64,000 bases of DNA from Limnoperna fortunei (GCA_944474755.1 OX104114.1:80400623-80464622); one strand, 5' to 3'; positions 49,890-60,353 are shown, counted from the first letter of the stretch. The notes: generated by a model from the letters alone, not told the origin. Made by a program: numbers and translations.

Positions 49890-51744
49890 AAGTCGCCCAA
49901 AACAAAGTTTTGGGAGACTTATTGTTTTTGCACCGTTTCTTATTATTATTATTATTATTATTAAATCCCCGACCACGAAGTGTCGGGGATTTATTGTTTT
50001 TGCACCGTTTCTTATTATTATTATTATTCTTCTTCTTCTTCTTCTTCTGGACCTAACTTTGTCCGTAGGATTTCTCGAAGACGAAAAGACATAGGTCAAT
50101 GAAACTTACCAGAAAGATAGGTCACCACTAGGAAAGGTTCTTTCCGATTTCGAAATTTTGAAAATGGCGGCCATCTTGGATTGGCGGCCATTTTGAATTT
50201 GAAAAAAATACAAAATTAATCATAAAAAATCACAAACAATATGGATATGAACCAAAATAGGTTTATAGGTCAATATTAAGGTCCCGGACAATATGGGACC
50301 ATTTTCCGAAAAATCCAAGATGGCCACCATATTCAAAATGGCCGCCAAAGTGCGAAAATTGAAAAGTTGTCCGATTTCAACGAAAATTGGCATTTAGGTC
50401 AATATTGATATTACGAACAACATGGCGACACTTTCGAACAAATCCAAGATGGCTGTCATATTCAAAATGGCCGCCAAAGTGCGAAAATTGAAAAGTTGTC
50501 CGATTTCAACGAAAATTGGCATTTAGGTGAATATTGATATTACGAACAACATGGTGACATGTTTGAACAAATCCAAGATGGCCACAAAAGTCCAAGATGG
50601 CCGCCATATTCAAAATGGCCGCCAAAGTGCGAAAATTGAAAAGTTGTCCGATTTCAACGAAAATTGGCATTTAGGTCAATATTGATATTACGAACAACAT
50701 GGCGACACTTTCGAACAAATCCAAGATGGCTGTCATATTCAAAATGGCTGCCAAAGTGCGAATATTGATATTACGAACAACATGTCGAACAAATCCAAGA
50801 TGGCTGCCAAAGTCCAAGATGGCCGCCATATTCAAAATGGCCGCCAAAGTGCGAAAATTGAAAAGTTGTCCGAATTGTGACAAAAGTGGGCACGGGAGGG
50901 GATTTTTTTGTGACTTGCTTGCAATCACAATCAGCACTTGTTATTATTCTTTTCCACACATTTTTCTTAATCGTGAACTTGTCCGACACATTTTTTGAAA
51001 ACGCTTTGACCAATCAAGATAAAACCTGCTGAGGTGGGTGGAGGGTCACTCAGAGGTGTGCCATTCACTTTTGAAATTTTCAAAATGGCCGCCATTTTCA
51101 AAATGGCCGCCATTAAAGATTTTTGGCGACCTCTCAGATCTCGGAGATGGGTGGATGGATTTTAATGAAAATTGGTACACTGGTAGAGTTAACCATCCTG
51201 AGCAGTGTGGCGAAAAAAAATATGATGCGAATGCCGCCATTTTAAAATCGCCGCCATTTTATCACACCCGCCCCCCAAAAATGTCAACTTTGGCCGATTT
51301 CAACGAAATTTGATTTCTAGACGTATTTTGATGTACTGTCAAGATAAAACCTGCTGAGGTGGGTGGAGGGTCACTCAGAGGTGTGCCATCCACTTTTGAA
51401 ATTTTCAAAATGGCCGCCATTTTCAAAATGGCCGCCATTAAAGATTTTTGGCCCCCTCTCAGATCTCGGAGATGGGTGGATGGATTTTAATGAAAATTGG
51501 TACACTGGTAGAGTTAACCATCCTGAGCATTGTGGCGAAAACAAATTTGATGCGAAAGCCGCCATTTTAAATTGGCCGCCGTTTTACCACACCCGCCCCC
51601 CAAAAACGTCAACTTTGTCCGATTTCAACGAAATTTGATTTCTAGACGTATTTTGATGTACAGCTGTACTGATTTGCATGGAATACTATCCATGGGGATT
51701 TGGGCGACTTCTGTGTTGGCATCCCAACACAATCATGTTTAATT
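49890..51744 (+). mobile_element. Family B element holding a D element
   Basis: The S2 head is at 49890-49920, the body from 50943, and the tail GGGCGACTT at 51702-51710. The D element lies in its ATT tract. Confidence 0.76.
49963..50942 (+). mobile_element. Family D element, near-identical to 17502-18481
   Basis: The head is at 49963-49992, a CTT tract of about 7 units at 50028-50048, and tail GGGGATTT at 50898-50905. It shares the same shortened internal unit and microsatellite lengths as the D copy at 17502, which marks the two as recent duplicates. Confidence 0.79.
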
Positions 51745-51750
51745 ATTATT

Positions 51751-52582
51751 AAGTCGCCGACCACGAAGTGTCGGGCGACTTATTGTTTTTACTCCGTTTC
51801 TTATTATTATTATTTTCATATTTCTTATGTTTTCCCCTCGCAATGTTGTCCGCTCGTTTTCTCGCTCATCTTTTAACCGATCGAAATGAAACTTTGGGAA
51901 CATGTTAAGGGTGACCTGAAGTTGTGCAATCCACTTTTGAAATTTTCAAAATGGCCGCCATTTTCAAAATGGCCGCCGTTGAAAAAAATGACGGCCGTTG
52001 TCAGATCTCAGTAATTGCCAAAGCAATTTCAATGAAAATTGGTATACTGGTACAGCTAACTATCCCGAGCATTTTTGCAAAAAAAAATTTGACGCGGCCG
52101 ACATTTCAAAATGGCCGCCATCCGAACACCACCCCCCTAAAAATGTAAAAATTTAAACGTCATCCGATTTAGACGAAATTTGGTATACAGGTAGCTTATG
52201 ATACCCTGAGTGTGCCACTATTTAAAAATGTTTTGTCCGACTTCCGGTTTCAAAATGGCGGCCGTTTTAAAGTTTTACAAAATGGCGGCCGTTGTCAGAT
52301 CTCAGTTATGGCCAGAGCAATTTCAATGAAAATTGGTATACTGATACAGCTAACTATTCTGAGCATTTTTGCAAAAAAAATTTTTTGTCCGACTTCCGGT
52401 TTCAAAATGGCGGCCGTTTTAAAGTTTGCTCGTTTTCTCGCTCATCTTTTAACCGATCGAAATGAAACTTGGCCAACTGAAAGCTCATGTTATGAAGTTG
52501 TGCTCTTGACTTTTAGTTCCCTCTACTCGGTCAAAAGTGCGGAACGGGAGGCGACTTCAACGTTTCGGGAAACGTAAATTTT
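51751..52582 (+). mobile_element. Family A element, complete
   Basis: The S1 head is at 51751-51781 with an uninterrupted body and standard tail. It lies in the remaining ATT tract of the outer B element. Confidence 0.8.
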
Positions 52583-53390
52583 ATTATTATTATTCTTTTC
52601 CACACATTTTTCTTAATCGTGAACTTGTCCGACACATTTTTTGAAAACGCTTTGACCAATCAAGATAAAACCTGCTGAGGTGGGTGGAGGGTCACTCAGA
52701 GGTGTGCCATTCACTTTTGAAATTTTCAAAATGGCCGCCATTTTCAAAATGGCCGCCATTAAAGATTTTTGGCGACCTCTCAGATCTCGGAGATGGGTGG
52801 ATGGATTTTAATGAAAATTGGTACACTGGTAGAGTTAACCATCCTGAGCAGTGTGGCGAAAACAAATATGATGCGAATGCCGCCATTTTAAAATCGCCGC
52901 CATTTTATCACACCCGCCCCCCAAAAATGTCAACTTTGTCCGATTTCAACGAAATTTGATTTCTAGACGTATTTTGATGTACTGTCAAGATAAAACCTGC
53001 TGAGGTGGGTGGAGGGTCACTCAGAGGTGTGCCATCCACTTTTGAAATTTTCAAAATGGCCGCCATTTTCAAAATGGCCGCCATTAAAGATTTTTGGCCC
53101 CCTCTCAGATCTCGGAGATGGGTGGATGGATTTTAATGAAAATTGGTACACTGGTAGAGTTAACCATCCTGAGCATTGTGGCGAAAACAAATTTGATGCG
53201 AAAGCCGCCATTTTAAAATGGCCGCCGTTTTACCACACCCGCCCCCCAAAAACGTCAACTTTGTCCGATTTCAACGAAATTTGATTTCTAGACGTATTTT
53301 GATGTACAGCTGTACTGATTTGCATGGAATACTATCCATGGGAATTTGGGCGACTTCTGTGTTGGCATCCCAACACAATCATGTTTAATT

Positions 53391-54070
53391 ATGTCTCCCA
53401 AACGAAGTTTTGGGAGACATATTGTTTTTGTCCGGTTTTTTATTATTATTCTTCTTCTTTCTTTTTTCTTTCCGTTCAATCTTGTCCGCACACTTTCTCA
53501 GAGATGCAATGTCCAATCAAGATGAAACTTTGGGAACATGTTAAGGGTGACCTGAAGTTGTGCAATCCACTTTTGAAATTTTCAAAATGGCCGCCATTTT
53601 CAAAATGGCCGCCGTTGAAAAAAAATGAAGGCCGTTGTCAGATCTCAGTAATTGCCAAAGCAATTTCAATGAAAATTGGTATACTGATACAGCTGACTAT
53701 CCTGAGCATTTTTGCAAAAAAAAATTTGACGCGACCGACATTTCAAAATGGCCGCCATCCGAACACCACCCCCCTAAAAATGCAAAAATTTAAACGTCAT
53801 CCGATTTAGACGAAATTTGGTATACAGGTAGCTTATGATACCCCGAGTGTGCCACTATTTACAAATTTTTTGTCTGACTTCCGGTTTCAAAATGGCGGCC
53901 ATTTTACTGCAGGAAAAAGTCAACTTTGTCCGATTTCAACAAAATTTGATTTCTAGGCATATTTTAATGTACTGATTTGAATGAAATACTATCCATAAGG
54001 ATTATAGTGGCAATGGGGGTTCGTTTGGGAGACATTCTGTGTTGGCATCCCAACACAATCAGCACTAGTT
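53391..54070 (+). mobile_element. Family M element, complete, single unit
   Basis: The head is at 53391-53420 and the CTT-rich leader near 53448. The tail GGGAGACAT is at 54027-54035. It is flanked directly by the ends of B elements. Confidence 0.8.
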
Positions 54071-54076
54071 ATTATT

Positions 54077-54125
54077 AAGTCGCCCAAAACAAGTTTTGGG
54101 AGACTTATTGTTTTTGCACCGTTTC

Positions 54126-54197
<72 letters not shown>

Positions 54198-54991
54198 TTT
54201 TCCACACATTTTTCTTAATCATGAAGTTGTCCGACACATTTTTTGAAAACGCTTTGACCAATCAAGATAAAACCTGCTGAGGTGGGTGGAGGGTCACTCA
54301 GAGGGGTGCCATCCACTTTTGAAATTTTCAAAATGGCCGCCATTTTCAAAATGGCTGCCGTTAAAGATTTTTGGCCCCCTCTCAGATCTCGGAGATGGCT
54401 GGATGGATTTTAATGAAAATTGGTACACTGGTAGAGTTAACCATCCTGAGCAGTGTGGCGAAAAAAAATTTGATGCGAACGCCGCCATTTTAAAATGGCC
54501 GCCGTTTTACCACACCCGCCCCCAAAAACGTCAACTTTGTCCGATTTCAACGAAATTTGATTTCTAGACGTATTTTGATGTACTGTCAAGATAAAACCTG
54601 CTGAGGTGGGTGGAGGGTCACTCAGAGGTGTGCCATCCACTTTTGAAATTTTCAAAATGGCCGCCATTTTCAAAATGGCCGCCATTGAAGATTTTTGGCC
54701 CCCTCTCAGATCTCGGAGATGGGTGGATGGATTTTAATGAAAATTGGTACACTGGTAGAGATAACCATCCTGAGCATTGTGGCGAAAACAAATTTGATGC
54801 GAAAGCCGCCATTTTAAAATGGCCGCCGTTTTACCACACCCGCCCCCCAAAAACGTCAACTTTGTCCGATTTCAACGAAATTTGATTTCTAGACGTATTT
54901 TGATGTACAGCTGTACTGATTTGCATGGAATACTATCCATGGGGATTTGGGCGACTTCTGTGTTGGCATCCCAACACAATCATGTTTAATT
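54077..54991 (+). mobile_element. Family B element, complete, with a 24-unit ATT tract
   Basis: The S2 head is at 54077-54106. The uninterrupted ATT tract at about 54126-54197 is the longest in the window. The two-unit body ends in GGGCGACTT at 54949-54957. It is the last complete element and shows what an unoccupied landing tract looks like. Confidence 0.8.
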
Positions 54992-55624
54992 ATTATTATT
55001 ATTATTATTATTATTGTTATTTCGGTTTCCACTTTTTCTAGATCGTGAACTTGTCCGACACATTTCTCAGAGACGCCTTAATAGAATCAAATGAAACTTG
55101 GCACAGTTGTAGATGGGCATATGGAGGGGTGCAGTCAATGGTCAGAATTTTGATAATGGCCGCCATTTCAAAATGGCCGCCACTTGACGACACCCACCCA
55201 AAAATGGGAAAAATTTTCCCGTGGTCCGAATTCAACGAAATTTGGTATGGAGGTAGATGTTAGTATTTCGAGTGAAACGCTACCTTTAAATTTTTTCTTG
55301 GACTTCCGGTTTCAAAATGGCCGCCAAAAACGTGTATAATTTTCAACGTTATGCGATCTCGATGACATTTAACGTGCTCCGATTGCAATGAAATTTGGTG
55401 TGGAGGTAGATTTAGGTGTCCCGAGTGGAACTCCATATTCGAAATTTTTTTCTCTACCGTGGTTTCCAAAATGGCGGCCAAAAACGGGTGAAATTTTAAA
55501 CGTTGTCCGATTTTAATGAAATTTGATATGTAGGTTCATTTCAATGTCCTGAGTGGAACGCAATACTATCCATGGGGATTTTGGGCGACTTCTGTGTTGG
55601 CCTCCCAACACATTATTTTTAATT
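54992..55624 (+). mobile_element. Family G body and tail (head left of window)
   Basis: The G body starts TTTCGGTTTCCAC and has three internal units with GAAATTTGGTATGGAGG motifs. The tail has GGGCGACTT at 55583-55591 and the hairpin TGTGTTGGCCTCCCAACACA. G resembles B in the tail but not in the body. No head in the window remains open. Confidence 0.7.
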
Positions 55625-56238
55625 ATTATTATTATTCCGGTTTCTCCTTTTTCTAGATCGTGAACTTTTCCGACACGTTTCTCAGAGACGCTTTTATAGA
55701 ATCAAGTTAAACTTGGCACAGTTGTAGATTGACATATGGAGGGGTGCAGTCAATAGTCAGATTTTTTATAATGGCCGCCATTTCAAAATGGCCGCCACTT
55801 GACGACACCCACCCAAAAATGGCAAAAATTTTCCCGTGGTCCGAATTCAACGAAATTTGGTATGGAGGTAGATGTTAGTATTTCAAGTGAAACAGTACCT
55901 TTAAATTTTTTCTCGGACTTCCGGTTTTAAAAAGGCTGCCAAAAACGTGTATAATTTTCAACGTTATGCGATCTCGATGACATTTAACGTGCACCGATTG
56001 CAATGAAATTTGGTTTGGAGGTAGATTTAAGTGTCCCGAGTGGAAATCCACATTCGAAATTTTTTCTCGACCGTGGTTTCCAAAATGGCGGCCAAAAACT
56101 GTTAAAATTTTAAACGTTGTCCGATTTTAATGAAATTTGATATGTAGGTTCATTTCAATGTCCTGAGTGGAACGCAATACTATCCATGGGGATTTTGGGC
56201 CACTTCTGTGTTGGCATCCCAACACATTATTTTTAATT
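55625..56238 (+). mobile_element. Family G body and tail (head left of window)
   Basis: The tail X copy is mutated to GGGCCACTT at 56197-56205. Divergence from the neighbouring G copies is clearly higher than among A copies. Confidence 0.7.
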
Positions 56239-56838
56239 ATTATTTCGGTTTCCACTTTTTCTAGATCGTGAACTTGTCCGACACCTTTCTCAAAGACGCC
56301 TTAATAGAATCAAATGAAACTTGGCACAGTTGTAGATGGGCATATGGAGGGGTGCAGTCGATAGTCAGAATTTTGATAATGGCCGCCATTTCAAAATGGC
56401 CGCCACTTGAAGACACCCACCCAAAAATGGCAAAAATTTTCCCGTGGTCCGAATTCAACGAAATTTGGTAGATGTTAGTATTTCGAGTGAAACGCTACCT
56501 TTAAATTTTTTCTCGGACTTCCGGTTTCAAAATGGCCACCGAAAACGTGTATAATTTTCAACGTTATGCGATCTCGATGACATTTAACGTGCTCAGATTG
56601 CAATGAAATTTGGTGTGGAGGTAGATTTAAGTGTCCCGAGTGGAACTCCAAATTCAAAATTTTTTCTTGACCGTGGTTTCCAAAATGGCGGCCAAAAACG
56701 GGTGAAATTTTAAACGTTGTCCGATTTTAATGAAATTTGATATGTAGGTTCATTTCAATGTCCTGAGTGGAACGCAATACTATCCATGGGGATTTTGGGT
56801 GACTTCTGTGTTGGCATCCCAACACATTATTTTTAATT
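56239..56838 (+). mobile_element. Family G body and tail, outermost layer of the array
   Basis: The tail X copy is mutated to GGGTGACTT at 56797-56805, with the TGTGTTGG/CCCAACACA hairpin intact. The T-rich end at 56838 is the right edge of the whole nested array. No further head, tail or ATT tract follows. Confidence 0.7.
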
Positions 56839-57015
56839 TGTTTTACTTTGTTCAATTTTTTTGGTTTTTGTAATTTTCAGTTTTTAAGATTTTTGCATTT
56901 AATTTTGTTTTCTGACTTCTTTTCCAAGAGGTTATTATCCTCTAGTGGTTTTATTGTCACGTGGAATGGATATTGGAGAATGTTTCTCTTTAAATTTAGT
57001 TTTTTCTTTTGTTTT
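56839..57015. other. T-rich junction between array and retrotransposon
   Basis: This is AT-rich, T-strand-biased sequence with no recognisable gene or repeat. A pyrimidine run ending in TTTTAG at about 57030 could be a splice acceptor of the downstream retroelement, but nothing confirms it. Confidence 0.4.
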
Positions 57016-57029
57016 TCTTTTTCTTTTAG

Positions 57030-58100
57030 AATTCTTATCAAGAGACAAAAAGCAAAAATTGTTTCCTGATATCTCCTGTTGGGAATTTGATAGTAGTTTC
57101 GAGCCTTCCAATGCAAAAGTGGTTGATAGCGATGAAAGATGGGTGAATGTTCTCCATCCTCCATTCCACGTGATAATGGCGGAAGATGTGGCTGAAAGTA
57201 ACAATCTTGATTTAAAATTATTACCCTTTAGGGATCCTAATGATTTCCGAGCCGGCAGTTTACATAGATTAATAGAGGAATGGGAGACAATTGGTCCAGA
57301 TGATGAGGTTACCGACTGGTTAAAACATTGGTTTAAAATAGACAAATTTTTCAAACATTTTCAAGGAAATTTTAAGGGAAAATAGTACAATTCTGATGTT
57401 CCACCCACCGAATATTTTCCAAATGCTTTAATCTGCAAAGATTATACAGAATTATTAACGCTACACTGTTGGATAGATTACGTAATGATTCTATGTCATT
57501 ATGGTGGAAAGTAGGAGATTGTGACCCACACATATGGTGCTTCCACTTACTAACGAGTCAAATAAAACCCCATTTATGCCACGATGAAAGGTTTCTAAAT
57601 CTGTGGATAATGGATAAACCTTTTGTTTTAGATACGCTTAAGGAAGTCCCAAGATTAGTTGCTAAGAACTGTTTCATGACCTTTGTGGACGACGAGTCTG
57701 GCTATGATCACATTTTTTTCACGAAGACTCTAGGAAGTACTTTTGAGTTCAGTTTGGGGGTTGGTTCTTTGTTTTCAACACTATAACGTTTGGTTTTAAA
57801 TCTAGTGCTTACATTATCCAAAAGATAGGAATGGTAGCTGCGAGCTATTGTAGAAAACTTCGAGTTCCTGGCTTGCAGTACATTGATGATAGGCTAATTA
57901 TTGAACTTATAAACAGTAATTGTTCGGAGGGGAAGTTTAAAGCTTTAAAAAGCTTGTTCATTGTCTGCCAGGTGCAAACCAGACTTGGTTATTTCATTAG
58001 GCTATCCAAGTCAAATTTTGAGCCTTGCCAAATCCGCAAGTTTCTGGGCATGTTGATAAATTGTGTCAAACAAGCCTTCATTTTGCCATATCAGAAATAG
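57030..58100 (+). pseudogene. DIRS reverse transcriptase remnant
   Basis: Segments in different frames give the DIRS RT hallmarks in order: SDVPPTEYFPNA near 57395, LCHDERFLNLW near 57574, VDDESGYDHI near 57687 and LQYIDDRLI near 57876. The catalytic aspartates of VDDESGYD and YIDD survive. A TAG at 57383-57385, a frame change near 57430-57470 and another near 57780 break it. It would copy element RNA into DNA if intact. Confidence 0.8.
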
Positions 58101-58680
58101 CAGTCCTTCGCAATGCTTAGAGATTATATTATTCAACAGAATTCGGTCACTCTGAAGACTCTTCAAAAGTTCCCTGGTAAATGTATTTCCTTCATGCTGG
58201 CTGTACCTGCAGCCAAATTGTACACACGGGAGATTAACTTGGCTATAGGTAGGGCAACTAAGAACGAAAAGGTTCCAGTTGTTGGTAGTCTTAAGCAAGA
58301 AATTTCACATTGGAAGTCTTTGTCCCCTGGAGAGCAGAAACCCACCTTCAGTTCAATCTTGCAACAGATTCATCTTCTTTCAGATGGGGCGCAATTACTG
58401 AAAATAATCTAATTCTTGGTGATTATTTTGATGCAAGGGATAGTAGGCCTATACATATTAAGGAAGCAGATGCTGTCTTTAAAGCGCTTTTGTCTCTGAA
58501 AGTTCGTTTACAAAACCATAGAGTAGATGTCTTTGTGGATAACAAAGTTGTCATAACTTCATGGGAAAATGGAGGTGGAAAATGTAGCGATATGAGTTCT
58601 GTTCTGAAACAAATTTGTTTGGTCTTTGTCAGACAAGCAATATCGATTTGCACATGTTCTATATTAATACAAAACAAAAT
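58101..58680 (+). pseudogene. DIRS RNase H remnant with connection region
   Basis: The connection region reads KTLQKFPGKCISFMLAVPAA near 58158, followed in another frame by LATDSSSFRWGA near 58360. Candidate catalytic acids are the D of ATDSS, the E of KEADAV and the D of VFVDNKVV. A stop at 58098-58100 precedes it, and a frameshift lies near 58310-58340. RNase H degrades the RNA strand during reverse transcription. Confidence 0.75.
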
Positions 58681-59082
58681 CCAGTTAGAGGAACGATTTG
58701 GACCACACAGAATTGATCTTATGGCGGTTGATTCTAATGCCATGCTTGATATGGAACAAAACCCTTTACGTCACTTCACCCCTACTCCTACCCCACGTTC
58801 TGCTGGAGTAAATATGTTTGCATAGAATGTCGCAGGAGAAACCAATCCCTATGTTTTTACACCTTTTTGTTTGATTTCATGTGTATTGAATCTTCTGTCA
58901 CTTTTATTTTCCCAGAGTTCTCGCTCCTACCAAATTGGTGGCCGAAACGTTGGTCATTTGTTACTAATTTTTGTTGTTTTAGGCGTTGTATGTGATAATT
59001 CTGTTCTATTAAAGCCATCGAAATCTGGTTACCAACCTCTAAAACTGAGGTACAAACTGTTTGCTGCAAAAATCATCTTCTG
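58681..59082 (+). pseudogene. DIRS methyltransferase-like segment remnant
   Basis: The segment contains FGPHRIDLMAVDSNA and HFTPTPTPRSAGVNMFA, followed out of frame by NPYVFTPF near 58845 and LKPSKSGYQPLKLRY near 59010. This block sits between RNase H and recombinase in DIRS elements and has been likened to N6-adenine methyltransferases. A stop follows GVNMFA at 58825. Its role in any element is not established here. Confidence 0.65.
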
Positions 59083-59330
59083 ATTTTAGGTTTCATGTGG
59101 GGTGCCTAGAGTTTAAAAACAGCTTTATCTTGTGTTTGCGCGATTGCGATGAAGACGTAAAATTTTGCCAGTCCTGTGGTGGAAAGCTGTATCGTGAAGA
59201 TGATGAGTCATCAGTCGATTTTTTTAGTGGAGGAAAGATTAAGATTTCTAGATAATTTCATATAGACACTCAATATAGTAAAAAACCTCAAATTTGGAAA
59301 ACGAATTTTCCTTCTTTTTGAAAGATATTT
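59083..59330 (+). other. Uncharacterised spacer within the DIRS remnant
   Basis: An open stretch to 59255 encodes a C-x-x-C pair (FCQSCGGK) and an acidic tail. I do not recognise it. It may be non-coding or the start of the recombinase frame. Confidence 0.3.
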
Positions 59331-60353
59331 CAAAAACAATATTATCTGCCACTCCTAATGATATCAGGTGATTTTTTGGTTCATAAAGATAAGAAGGGCA
59401 AACCCCAGATTCATGACATATTTTGCATAAATTTAGGGAAAAGTAGAGTTTTGGAATGTAGTTGTCCCTTTAGACTACTTCGGGTACTGTTCGAACTGTA
59501 TAAGGTCAGTTAAAAGGTATTTTTGAGTCGTATGGGAAAGTTAAAGAATGGAATGAAAATAGGAAATTTGGTAATCCTATTTGTAGCTTGAAAGTTAAAC
59601 AATACTTGGAGGCAGTTAAACGTGAACAAGCTATTCCCACCAGACAGCTAAACAGGTCAAACCCATCTTTTTGATAAGTTGAAAGCCATTGTCACCTTCC
59701 TAAATTCCAAGCTCTTGAGTGCTAAATCAACTTCTGATACATTTATCCTCTTGCGGGACCAAGCATTTTTTCAAACTTTTATTTTTCGCGGGTAATAGAA
59801 CGGCGCATTTAGGGAAAATGTTAACACAAAAAATTAGACGTTTACATGACAATTCAGTTTTTGTATTTACTCACACAGTTGGCAAAAGTTTACAAAATGG
59901 AAAGAAAAATGAGTTTTCAGTTATTAGGCTGGATTACCACACAGTATTCCATTGCATGGTATTGAAAAATACATTTCAAGGTCTTCTGCAATGGGTGTAG
60001 ATTTGCGCACTGGATATATATTTAGAATTTTGAATTATGGCGAACAAACAGGTGTTAGAAGCCCCAGTTACACACTCGGCATTTAAAAGAGTTTGACATG
60101 GATGCAGGAGAAACTCCAGAGTTTTAAGGGTGGTTGCGCTATAACTTTAGCCGTTTCTGGTTCCAATCAAGCGATAATGAATCACATAGGCTGGTTTTCA
60201 AAGGGAAGTTTGGACAGATATCCCCGTTTAAACAGTATCACTGATAAAGCATCTGTAGGAAATTTGTTGTCAAATGTCATTAATGATTCTTCGCACTATA
60301 GTAGTGTATATGAAATTTATGGAGACTCTAGTAACCTTCCGAAGGCGTTTTGA
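59331..60353 (+). pseudogene. DIRS tyrosine recombinase remnant with damaged active site
   Basis: The N-terminal part reads SATPNDIR near 59347 and FGNPICSLKVKQYL near 59566. The core is LRDQAFFQTLFFAGNRTAHLG near 59752 (frameshifted) and HTVGKSLQNG near 59871. The C-terminal part is GGCAITLAVSGSNQ near 60128 and NHIGWFSKGSLDRYP near 60181. The first catalytic Arg (GNRT), the second His (NHIGW) and Tyr (DRYP) are present. The HxxR box reads Q-S-F-K, so its His and Arg are lost. Stops and frameshifts also interrupt the frame. Confidence 0.8.

Larger units (their letters stand above)
49824..53390 (+). mobile_element. Family B element split by B/D and A blocks
   Basis: The S2 head is at 49824-49853, the body from about 52583, and the tail GGGCGACTT at 53348-53356. 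Nested inside are B 49890-51744 and A 51751-52582. The arrangement copies that of 17363-22937. Confidence 0.75.

Noticed and set aside
2098..54106. Head hairpin followed by TTATTGTTTTT looks like a bacterial rho-independent terminator
   Set aside because: The setting is eukaryotic repeat DNA, and the hairpin arms are tied to distant tails. Termination is not the best explanation.
19303..54261. Open frames of poly-Asn, poly-Ile, poly-Leu, poly-Arg or poly-Phe
   Set aside because: These are translations of ATT and CTT microsatellites.
155..54885. Many conserved open frames of 121, 74, 91, 93 and 64 residues repeated through the array
   Set aside because: They exist because the repeat DNA is conserved. 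Frames occur on both strands, end at family-specific positions and match no protein family I know. They run through palindromes and tails, and indels do not respect codons.
1..56838. CRISPR array or integron cassette array
   Set aside because: Spacers are not unique short sequences, no cas or integrase genes are present, the units are 0.25-1 kb repeats, and the order is nested where these arrays would be serial.
1..56838. Simple tandem satellite made by unequal crossing-over
   Set aside because: Local tandem stretches (for example the 784 bp spacing at 1-2097) fit it, but crossing-over does not predict matched head and tail types at nested positions. It may still contribute locally.
56945..57030. 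Met-initiated N-terminus of the DIRS frame with a hydrophobic stretch as a signal peptide
   Set aside because: The hydrophobic run is encoded by a pyrimidine tract ending in TTTTAG, which is more like an intron end or plain T-rich DNA. DIRS proteins are not secreted.
56877..57354. Minus-strand frames opposite the start of the DIRS remnant
   Set aside because: They are antisense to the recognised reverse transcriptase region and match nothing.
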